Below, piece after piece: positions 1 to 4,939 of a stretch of DNA of 5,228 nt; positions within the stretch are counted from its first letter, which is position 1, and each line of letters opens with the position of its first letter. The position numbers were made by a program, and so were the translations under genes. This stretch comes from Legionellaceae bacterium (GTDB lineage Bacteria > Pseudomonadota > Gammaproteobacteria > Legionellales > Legionellaceae): NCBI GenBank assembly GCA_947504795.1, contig CANNJG010000121.1:1-5228 (forward strand), written 5' to 3'. Under the pieces are notes generated by a model. The model had not been told where the DNA came from, did not search any database, and worked only from the letters and a program-made list of their open reading frames with translations.

Positions 1-21
1 CATTTCATCTGTAATAACCAT
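1..21 (-). CDS. Probable 5' end of next leftward gene (7 codons)
   Basis: An ATG at 21-19 on the minus strand opens a frame reading MVITDEM up to the window edge. It is preceded by AAGGA (33-29) with a 7-nt gap, a well-placed ribosome binding site. Nothing in seven codons identifies the product. The gene would lie downstream of rpoS in the same direction, separated from the rpoS stop by 98 nt that include a palindrome. The case rests only on the start codon and Shine-Dalgarno pairing, so it could be accidental. Confidence 0.45.
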
Positions 22-28
22 AAAACTA

Positions 29-33
29 TCCTT
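29..33 (-). promoter_or_regulatory. Ribosome binding site of the gene at the left edge
   Basis: Minus-strand AAGGA lies 7 nt before the ATG at 21-19. It is the main reason for calling a gene start at the window edge. Confidence 0.4.
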
Positions 34-40
34 GCTACTT

Positions 41-68
41 GGTATTATCCCGCTAGCGCGATAATACC
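41..68 (-). terminator. Palindrome downstream of rpoS, possible terminator
   Basis: GGTATTATC (41-49) and GATAATACC (60-68) form a perfect 9-bp stem around a 10-nt centre, which itself contains the palindrome CGCTAGCG (51-58). It lies 52 nt past the rpoS stop. No T-run follows on the minus strand (AAGTAGCAAGG comes next), so it is not a classic intrinsic terminator. It could be an RNA 3'-end stabiliser, a protein-binding palindrome controlling the gene that starts at position 21, or a weak terminator. The stem is seen directly; the role is inferred. Confidence 0.45.
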
Positions 69-119
69 GGATTAAGGCTACTTACACACTTAAAATGACA
101 GGCCCAACCTACGGACAAA

Positions 120-1139
120 TTACTCGAATACATCATCATGGGTTAATCCCGATTGCTCTAAAAGCTTGCGGAGCGTTTTCAACGCCTCTACTTGAATTTG
201 ACGAACGCGCTCTCGGGTCAATTCTATTTCTGCTCCAACTTCCTCGAGGGTGGCTTTTTCAAATCCGCGTAATCCGAAGCGTCGTGCAATGACTTGTTGT
301 TGATTGTCAGATAATTCATCTAACAACTCTTCAAGTTGCAGCCGCATATTTTCATCCGTCAACAACACGGCGGGGTTACCACTATTTTCATCTGGAATCG
401 TATCGAGCAATGACTTACCCTCTTCAAATCCAACAGGGGAGTCAAATGAGGTTACTTTGTCATTCAAAAACAACAGTTTTTCAACATCCTCCAAAGGAAC
501 GTCAAGCATGTCTGCTATTTCTTCAGCCGAGGGTTCATGATCTAATTTTTGAGTGAGTTGACGGGCTGCTCTGAGATAGGTATTTAATTCTTTTAACACA
601 TGGATGGGCAAGCGAATCGTCCGCGTTTGATTCATTAACGCACGTTCAATGGTTTGTCGAATCCACCAAGTTGCATAGGTTGAAAATCGAAACCCTCTAT
701 CCGGATCAAATTTTTCTACTGATTTCATTAGCCCAAGATTACCCTCTTCAATCAGATCGAGTAGTGGTAATCCACGATTTAAGTAATGACGGGATATTTT
801 GACAACTAAACGCAAATTTGATTCAATCATTTTTTTGCGGGCAGCTGCATCGCCTTTTAACGCCAATCGCGCATAATGAACTTCTTCTTCCGCGTTCAGC
901 AAGGGTGAAAATCCAATTTCAGTCAGGTAGATTTGCGTGGCATCCATGACTCTCGTCATACGTTTACCACTCTGAAAACTCGGAAAAGCCTCTTTATCCG
1001 AAAAATCCGGCACGTCTTCATGCGCCGCTTCTTGCTTATCATCATCCCCGTCTAAGACCAGTTCTGCAGCCTCATCCTGCGGACTAAACTCTTTGATCTC
1101 TTCTTCAATATCTTGTATCAGTTCAGCGTCAGTTGTCAT
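120..1139 (-). CDS. rpoS: RNA polymerase sigma factor RpoS (sigma-38)
   Basis: Complete sigma-70-family factor of 339 aa, close to the usual RpoS length of about 330. It is the alternative sigma subunit that redirects RNA polymerase in stationary phase and stress; in intracellular relatives it also governs the switch to the transmissive form. The N-terminal ~60 residues are acidic and variable. Region 1.2 starts near residue 66 (DATQIYLTEIGFSPLL). Region 2 (about 104-174) has the DLIEEGNLGLMKSVEKFD core-binding helix and the FSTYATWWIRQTIERA -10-reading/melting segment. Region 3 follows at about 176-255, with KLDHEPSAEEIADML. Region 4 (about 270-327) has RRFGLRG and the -35-reading helix LTRERVRQIQVEALKTLR. 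The lack of a large RpoD-type N-terminal domain, together with DATQ and KLDHEPSAEEIA, points to RpoS rather than RpoD or RpoH. The start is fixed by AAGGA 5 nt upstream. K183-E184 correspond to the K173-E174 RssB-contact residues of E. coli RpoS. Confidence 0.97.
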   Translation of the reverse strand: MTTDAELIQDIEEEIKEFSPQDEAAELVLDGDDDKQEAAHEDVPDFSDKEAFPSFQSGKRMTRVMDATQIYLTEIGFSPLLNAEEEVHYARLALKGDAAARKKMIESNLRLVVKISRHYLNRGLPLLDLIEEGNLGLMKSVEKFDPDRGFRFSTYATWWIRQTIERALMNQTRTIRLPIHVLKELNTYLRAARQLTQKLDHEPSAEEIADMLDVPLEDVEKLLFLNDKVTSFDSPVGFEEGKSLLDTIPDENSGNPAVLLTDENMRLQLEELLDELSDNQQQVIARRFGLRGFEKATLEEVGAEIELTRERVRQIQVEALKTLRKLLEQSGLTHDDVFE

Positions 1140-1144
1140 AGCGA

Positions 1145-1149
1145 TCCTT
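1145..1149 (-). promoter_or_regulatory. Ribosome binding site of rpoS
   Basis: Minus-strand AAGGA lies 5 nt before the rpoS ATG, within a purine-rich tract (AGAAGAGAAGGA). It supports the chosen start and suggests efficient initiation when the leader is open. Confidence 0.75.
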
Positions 1150-1352
1150 CTCTTCTAGACACAGCATTAACGACCCATATACCCTTTACGAATGTCTTTT
1201 AGGTTTTGATGCTATCAATTTTTGCAACGGCGCTTAGATTAAAGACTGTTAACCCAACGCACAACCACAAAATTCAAGTCGCCTAAAACGCCTGCGTAAA
1301 GCGTATAGTTGAATTTCCAAGAGACTCACACTTTTTAACTTATACGATTCGC

Positions 1353-1380
1353 AAAATAAAATCTAGATTGATTGTATCAA
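1353..1380 (-). promoter_or_regulatory. Candidate sigma70-type promoter for rpoS
   Basis: On the minus strand, TTGATA (1380-1375, 5 of 6 to TTGACA) is followed by a 16-nt spacer and TATTTT (1358-1353, 4 of 6 to TATAAT). It is the best pair I found in the rpoS upstream region. Because the AT-rich sequence gives weak matches readily, this is tentative. A second possible -10, CTATACGCTT near 1300-1309, resembles a sigmaS-type -10 but lacks a clear -35. Confidence 0.3.
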
Positions 1381-1404
1381 TTTATTGAAAATACTTTTGG
1401 GAAT

Positions 1405-1430
1405 GCGGGGCAAGCGCGATGGAGCCCCGC
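1405..1430 (-). terminator. GC-rich hairpin just after the 427-aa orphan gene
   Basis: GCGGGGC (1405-1411) and GCCCCGC (1424-1430) form a perfect 7-bp all-GC stem with a 12-nt loop, beginning 4 nt past the TGA stop at 1437-1435. Its position fits transcription termination of the orphan gene before rpoS. The minus strand continues ATTCCCAAAAGTATTTTC, so the U-tract is poor and termination may be partial, letting some transcripts run on into rpoS. Confidence 0.5.
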
Positions 1431-1434
1431 TGGA

Positions 1435-2718
1435 TCAGGGTTTTGTTACGGAGAAAACGGTGCCATTCAGCTGCAACTCAGACCGTGCTTCAAGCAAAAT
1501 TTTCAGCAACGTTTTGATTGCTTCCTCAAGGTCGGAATTATTATTATTGTCGTCAAACACCAAATCGCTGATTTCTGGTAAAACTGTCTCTGCAATAATA
1601 TCGTTTACTTCAACTGGCCTTACACCTAATCCTAACAAAATCATTTTAGCCTGAACGTTAATATCAATGCCAGACTCCGTGCTTGTTAATTTAGAATAGG
1701 CAATCACTTCACGGCCATTCGATTGAATCAGTGGCTGGTTGTTGTCATGTAATGTGTACGTATCATTTTTCTCAACAATTTCAACCTTTTCGCAAGTCTC
1801 TTGTTGTTGCAACCGGCATTCGGTGTATAACATTTGCACAGCTTTCATAAAATTCCACTCCACAGGTTTTTGAGATATCACGGAGTGTTTTTTAGAAGTA
1901 CGCGCAAGGGGGTTATTGAACAAAGCCAGCGGGGGGGTGTTCGGAGACGCGTCGGAAGTACTCGAAATAAATGCTGGCATATCAATCCATTGCAACTTTT
2001 TATTTTGAATAAATTTATTATATTCATCTTGATTATCACCAAGTATTTGTAAACCTTGTGCTGAAATAGTGACCGTTGGTTCAGTCGATTTTTCCGTCAA
2101 TTTCTTTAAATCTGAAAGAGAAATTTTGCATCTTTTAAGTTTAAGTGTTTTCAATTTGGGTAAAACTATGGGATCAAATACATCTTTTTGTAAAGTTGAA
2201 AAATCAAAATCGCTAAATTCCAAAGATTCACAATTGTTTTCGCGATTAGTTTGAAAATGCGCAAGGAATGATGAGATGTTAGAGCGGGTGTTATCAACAA
2301 ATGTAAAACTAGGGTTGCTATCCTCGAACGCATATACCATTGCGAGCGGTTTCAGGTCGCATGTTATTTTAAACACATGTTCATCATCATCAGATAAACT
2401 TTGATTGTCTTCGAAATATGAGCTATTATCCGGCAATCCATCTAGAACCTTGCTCCAAATAAGTGCATCAAAGCGTTCAATAAATACGTTTTTAGAAGCG
2501 TAATATATCTTCTCTAACACATAACGTTGTATTTCATTTTTAGCTGATTTTGAATCTTCTGATAAATAGAATACACAAAGGTTTTTCAAGTGTTGTATGT
2601 AATCCTCTTCACTGAATTCCGCAAGAGTTGATTGTTCGCATTGCAAAATATCATGATCAGACAAATTTTCTTCTTTCAAGGCACTACAAAACTCATCCAA
2701 CCCCAGGAAACTAAGCAT
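1435..2718 (-). CDS. Orphan protein with LRR-like segment, candidate effector
   Basis: I do not recognise a family for this protein. The frame stays open up to 2814, but I place the start at the ATG at 2718-2716 (427 aa): AAGGGG sits 5 nt upstream, and the farther region holds a promoter. An ATG at 2742 (8 residues longer) is possible but lacks a good ribosome binding site. The protein is acidic and rich in Asn, Ser, Asp and Lys. It shows no signal peptide or membrane helix, so it is likely soluble. Residues ~163-212 resemble ribonuclease-inhibitor-type leucine-rich repeats: LPKLKTLKLKRCKISLSDL matches LxxLxLxxCxI, preceded by LEFSDFDFS. A linker rich in Ser, Pro and Thr (about 250-285) separates this from a C-terminal half with a mixed beta part (KVEIVEKNDTYTLHD) and a final helix (LEEAIKTLLKILLEARSEL, about 397-415) after a DDNNNNSD stretch. 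The gene is visibly more AT-rich than rpoS and nlpD. An effector exported by a type IV system would fit LRR content, composition and an acidic C-terminal helix, but this is inference. Confidence 0.85.
   Translation of the reverse strand: MLSFLGLDEFCSALKEENLSDHDILQCEQSTLAEFSEEDYIQHLKNLCVFYLSEDSKSAKNEIQRYVLEKIYYASKNVFIERFDALIWSKVLDGLPDNSSYFEDNQSLSDDDEHVFKITCDLKPLAMVYAFEDSNPSFTFVDNTRSNISSFLAHFQTNRENNCESLEFSDFDFSTLQKDVFDPIVLPKLKTLKLKRCKISLSDLKKLTEKSTEPTVTISAQGLQILGDNQDEYNKFIQNKKLQWIDMPAFISSTSDASPNTPPLALFNNPLARTSKKHSVISQKPVEWNFMKAVQMLYTECRLQQQETCEKVEIVEKNDTYTLHDNNQPLIQSNGREVIAYSKLTSTESGIDINVQAKMILLGLGVRPVEVNDIIAETVLPEISDLVFDDNNNNSDLEEAIKTLLKILLEARSELQLNGTVFSVTKP
1537..1548. repeat. Short ATT trinucleotide repeat, (ATT)4
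   Basis: Four ATT units on the plus strand encode the Asn run of the orphan protein (residues ~391-394) on the minus strand. It is in frame, so unit gain or loss would change the Asn count without breaking the frame. It is too short to claim phase variation. Confidence 0.5.
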
Positions 2719-2721
2719 ATC

Positions 2722-2727
2722 ATCCCC
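2722..2727 (-). promoter_or_regulatory. Ribosome binding site deciding the orphan gene start
   Basis: Minus-strand AAGGGG, within ACAAAAGGGGATGATATG, ends about 5 nt before the ATG at 2718-2716. It is much better than anything before the ATG at 2742 or the TTG at 2814, and so fixes the preferred start at 2718. Confidence 0.6.
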
Positions 2728-2772
2728 TTTTGTGTTATTCATCGATAGTCGTCGTCTAAAGGATATATCGTA

Positions 2773-2802
2773 ATTATAGACCACCCTATGATTATTTTTC
2801 AA
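2773..2802 (-). promoter_or_regulatory. Near-consensus sigma70 promoter for the orphan gene
   Basis: On the minus strand, TTGAAA (2802-2797, 5 of 6) is followed by an 18-nt spacer and a perfect TATAAT (2778-2773). Transcription would begin near 2766, giving a leader of about 48 nt before the ATG at 2718. It is the strongest promoter-like sequence seen in the window. It implies that the orphan gene is expressed independently of the surE-nlpD operon, and it argues against the distal TTG start at 2814, which lies upstream of the promoter. Confidence 0.65.
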
Positions 2803-2820
2803 AAATAAAATCAACCTTTC

Positions 2821-2880
2821 ATCCTCAGCGTAACGACGGATCGCCCTGATTACCCCATGCCCCGCCGAGAAGCCCTGTCG
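2821..2880. repeat. GC-rich patch, possible decayed dispersed repeat
   Basis: This 60-nt non-coding stretch between the two orphan genes is clearly richer in GC than the AT-rich gene next to it. Read on the minus strand it contains, in order, GCGGGGCA (2865-2858), ATCAGGG (2850-2844) and TTACG (2833-2829). The same blocks occur in the same order on the plus strand at 1405-1412, 1434-1440 and 1446-1450. The two patches therefore lie as an imperfect inverted pair around the 427-aa gene. No transposase or target duplication is seen. It may be a remnant of a small intergenic repeat. Confidence 0.4.
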
Positions 2881-3585
2881 CTACAATCTGGATGACTGGG
2901 CATAATACAGCGACTTTAAAAATTCAAAGCGCTTGTTAATAACCGTTATTAAAGACTGATTGATAACACTTCGGTTGATGTAATACAAGACATTGGGATA
3001 ACTGTGAGACGGGTGTTGGACGGGTAACCATATCCCTAATGCTGCGAAAATAATATCAGCCTTCTCTATCAATGTTATCTTTTTATTGCGAAGAAAACGG
3101 CGGTGTAGTCTCACATGATCCCCATAAGCATCTAAAATGACCTCGCGGCTATGCATGCCTTTTTTTCCTAAACAATCCAGCCGCCCCCAAGGATGACCTG
3201 TATTATCTTGGTGGAGATGCACCTCGAAGCCTTTCGGTGATGCTAACTGTTTACGGGCCATGATATCATCATAACACTCCATCGCTTGTCGCAGATCCCG
3301 ACTAATCTCATTAGCTGAACGAATAATCAAAACCATAGGCGACCCGAGCATCAGGTTGGAACCCGCGCTTGCGCTGTCAAAATGCGCCACCGTATGCACA
3401 AAACCCGACTCATGCACCAAAGGATCCCGATTCATCACGATGACCAGATCGTCTCTCAGTTCGAGCGGTTGCGTCTCAAAAGGTAAATTTGGCAATCGGC
3501 TTACCCTCAATGTATCCTTGCAAACCGAATCGCTTGAAATTAAGGTTGATTGCTTCGAGCGCTTCGATGACTTGGTCGCTTTCAT
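2881..3585 (-). CDS. Orphan hypothetical protein, 234 aa
   Basis: I do not recognise this protein. The ATG at 3585-3583 has AGGAA 6 nt upstream, a convincing start. The first ~20 residues are basic and Ser/Lys-rich (MKATKSSKRSKQS), with no hydrophobic signal. The middle is rich in His: HTVAH at 64-68 and HLH at 123-125, followed by QDNTGHPWGRLD (126-137) and further His residues to 161 and at 191/194. These could bind metal or nucleotides, but no catalytic motif is certain. The C-terminal third has hydrophobic stretches (ADIIFAALGIWLPV, 176-189) too short and broken to be confident membrane helices. It lies 68 nt after nlpD in the same direction. Codon use and composition look closer to nlpD than to the AT-rich neighbour. 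Good ribosome binding and a long uninterrupted frame support a real gene. Confidence 0.75.
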   Translation of the reverse strand: MKATKSSKRSKQSTLISSDSVCKDTLRVSRLPNLPFETQPLELRDDLVIVMNRDPLVHESGFVHTVAHFDSASAGSNLMLGSPMVLIIRSANEISRDLRQAMECYDDIMARKQLASPKGFEVHLHQDNTGHPWGRLDCLGKKGMHSREVILDAYGDHVRLHRRFLRNKKITLIEKADIIFAALGIWLPVQHPSHSYPNVLYYINRSVINQSLITVINKRFEFLKSLYYAQSSRL

Positions 3586-3611
3586 CGATGTTTCCTATGA
3601 AGTATCTTCCT

Positions 3612-3640
3612 AGTTTAGATGATTTTTTTGATTTTGTGAA
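3612..3640 (-). promoter_or_regulatory. Tentative promoter before the 234-aa orphan gene
   Basis: On the minus strand, TTCACA (3640-3635, 5 of 6) is followed by a 17-nt A-rich spacer and TAAACT (3617-3612, 4 of 6) in the 68-nt gap after nlpD. The spacing is ideal, but the -10 is weak. The gene could equally be read through from nlpD, since no clear terminator follows nlpD. Confidence 0.3.
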
Positions 3641-3653
3641 AAAGACCTTCGCC

Positions 3654-4376
3654 TTAAAGTGGCAAATAATACTTCGGATTCACGGGCTGACCGCTTTTTC
3701 TAATTTCAAAATGAACGGCATAGCGATGATGAGGATTCATTCCCATTGCCGCAATAGCCTGACCCGCGTGAACACGCTGTCCAACTTTTACTAAATTACG
3801 CGCATTATAACCATACGCACTGAGGTATTGATGATTATGCTGCAGCAAAATCAAGTTACCATAACCCGGCAACCCATCACCCGCATACGCAACCGTACCA
3901 CCTAAAGCCGCACGAATAAATTGGCCTTTATGACCCGATATTTCTATTCCTTTTTGACCCCATTGCGGTACAAACGAAGAAACAATCCGCCCACGCACGG
4001 GCCATAACCATCCACTCAATCGCGCATAGGCCGCAGGCATCGATCCCGAGGGATGCGGAAGGACTCGTGGCGCAGGGTGAAGCGTGGGTGCGCTTTGTCG
4101 TAAGGAAGACCCGTTGGGTTTCAAGGATAAAACCTGCGCCACTGCTAATAAATACGGCGGTTTAACATGATTCATCGTCGCTAATTGGCGATAGTCTAAA
4201 TCATAGCGAAACGCGATTGCATACAAGGTTTCACCTGCCTTCACCCGGTGGGTTGCTTCATGGGTATGTAATGCATGCCAATTGGATTCAACCACGGGTG
4301 CAGGCGCTTCTCGTTCATCGCATGCTGTGAGTAACAGCGCAACAATCATTGCAATTAGGTAAACCATTTTATCCAT
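3654..4376 (-). CDS. nlpD: NlpD-type lipoprotein, LysM plus degenerate M23 domain
   Basis: Predicted envelope lipoprotein of 240 aa that would bind peptidoglycan and activate an amidase during septum splitting, as NlpD does for AmiC in E. coli. The start at MDKMVY is chosen because it gives a compact lipoprotein signal: hydrophobic residues 4-18 and lipobox LTAC with Cys19. A GTG farther upstream (4412) would put an unsuitable polar stretch in front. A LysM domain lies at ~43-86 (HRVKAGETLYAIAFRYDL...QVLSLK). A Pro/Ser linker leads to the M23/LytM fold at ~123-240 (WPVRGRIVSSF, GYGNLILLQH, VNPKYYLPL). The metal ligands of active M23 enzymes are missing: KGIEISG has no His and has Glu for Asp, SAYGYN has Tyr for His, and AVHFEIR has Ala at the first position of HxH. 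This is the pattern of a non-catalytic activator. It is shorter than E. coli NlpD (379 aa). It overlaps the yqaA end by 22 nt. Confidence 0.88.
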   Translation of the reverse strand: MDKMVYLIAMIVALLLTACDEREAPAPVVESNWHALHTHEATHRVKAGETLYAIAFRYDLDYRQLATMNHVKPPYLLAVAQVLSLKPNGSSLRQSAPTLHPAPRVLPHPSGSMPAAYARLSGWLWPVRGRIVSSFVPQWGQKGIEISGHKGQFIRAALGGTVAYAGDGLPGYGNLILLQHNHQYLSAYGYNARNLVKVGQRVHAGQAIAAMGMNPHHRYAVHFEIRKSGQPVNPKYYLPL

Positions 4377-4939
4377 ATAAAAGCTATCGCCGCTAAACTC
4401 AACACAGACCACCCAACCACATCTAAATAACGTTTAAAATGTGTCTCAAACCGTTCTGCAGTCATCCGCACGATGCCTGATACCAGGAAAAACCGCAGTC
4501 CCCTGCCTAAAATCGAACCGAATATAAAAGGCCAAAGTGCTACCTGCATCGCACCGGCTGAAATCGTAAATATTTTATACGGAAAGGGGGTGAACCCCGC
4601 CAAAATTATGACCATCACCCCCATTTTATCAAACCACGTCATCACGTGTTTGAATTGTGGCGCCCAGTGTGACGCCATGATATACGGCTCAATAAGGTGC
4701 ATAGCATAGAACCCTATGATGTAGCCCAGCAAACCACCCAACACCGAGAAAATGGTTGCAATTAAGGCGTAATACCACCATTTGTTCGGCTTCGCCAACC
4801 CCATCGTTATCAGCATCACATCCGGAGGAATCGGGAAAAGGGATGATTCAATAAAAGAAATTCCGCCTAAGTAATAGTGCGCGTGTTTATGTCCAGACCA
4901 TGCGACACTTTTATCATACAAATAAGTAAAAAGTTTCAT
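4355..4939 (-). CDS. yqaA: YqaA/DedA-family inner-membrane protein
   Basis: Predicted 194-aa multi-pass inner-membrane protein of the DedA/VTT superfamily, YqaA branch. Better-studied DedA members act in lipid carrier recycling or flipping and envelope homeostasis; the substrate of this branch is not settled. Visible signatures are ESSLFPIPPD (31-40), a glycine-rich helix GGLLGYIIG (68-76), FTPFPYKIFTISAGAM (116-131) and GRGLRF (145-150), the last matching the conserved GxxxR-type motif of DedA proteins. Hydrophobic segments lie near 25-48, 55-82, 107-128, 133-156 and 173-192. The ATG at 4939 is preferred over a start 8 codons upstream because it forms an ATGA overlap with the surE stop, indicating translational coupling; its own Shine-Dalgarno is poor. 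It occupies the place where many relatives carry pcm, between surE and nlpD. Confidence 0.85.
   Translation of the reverse strand: MKLFTYLYDKSVAWSGHKHAHYYLGGISFIESSLFPIPPDVMLITMGLAKPNKWWYYALIATIFSVLGGLLGYIIGFYAMHLIEPYIMASHWAPQFKHVMTWFDKMGVMVIILAGFTPFPYKIFTISAGAMQVALWPFIFGSILGRGLRFFLVSGIVRMTAERFETHFKRYLDVVGWSVLSLAAIAFIWIKWFT

Larger units (their letters stand above)
1140..1404 (-). other. Gene-free rpoS upstream/leader region
   Basis: About 265 nt lie between the hairpin after the upstream gene and the rpoS ATG. No convincing coding frame was found on either strand. Short palindromes are present: AATCTAGATT at 1360-1369, TTGAT/ATCAA around TGT at 1368-1380, and ACGC/GCGT in ACGCCTGCGT on the plus strand near 1288-1297. 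A weak sigma70-like promoter lies at its far end. If that promoter is used, the rpoS mRNA has a leader of roughly 200 nt, long enough for the structural or small-RNA control known for rpoS leaders in enterobacteria; such control here is inference. Confidence 0.5.

Noticed and set aside
1149..1324. Pairing of TCTCTT in the rpoS leader (1324-1319) with AAGAGA near the ribosome binding site (1154-1149)
   Set aside because: Only 6 bp over a long distance; too likely by chance to claim sequestration of the start.
1834..2052. Plus-strand open frame inside the orphan gene
   Set aside because: It is antisense to a longer frame with a promoter and ribosome binding site, its product is low-complexity, and it has no supporting signal.
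2719..2814. Upstream TTG start giving a 459-aa orphan protein
   Set aside because: The extension contains a near-consensus promoter, and the ATG at 2718 has a far better ribosome binding site.
3356..3794. Overlapping plus-strand open frames across the 234-aa gene and nlpD
   Set aside because: They are antisense to better-supported genes, with no ribosome binding site or recognisable domain.
4377..4412. GTG start of nlpD at 4412
   Set aside because: It would put 12 extra polar residues before a compact lipoprotein signal, and has no good ribosome binding site.
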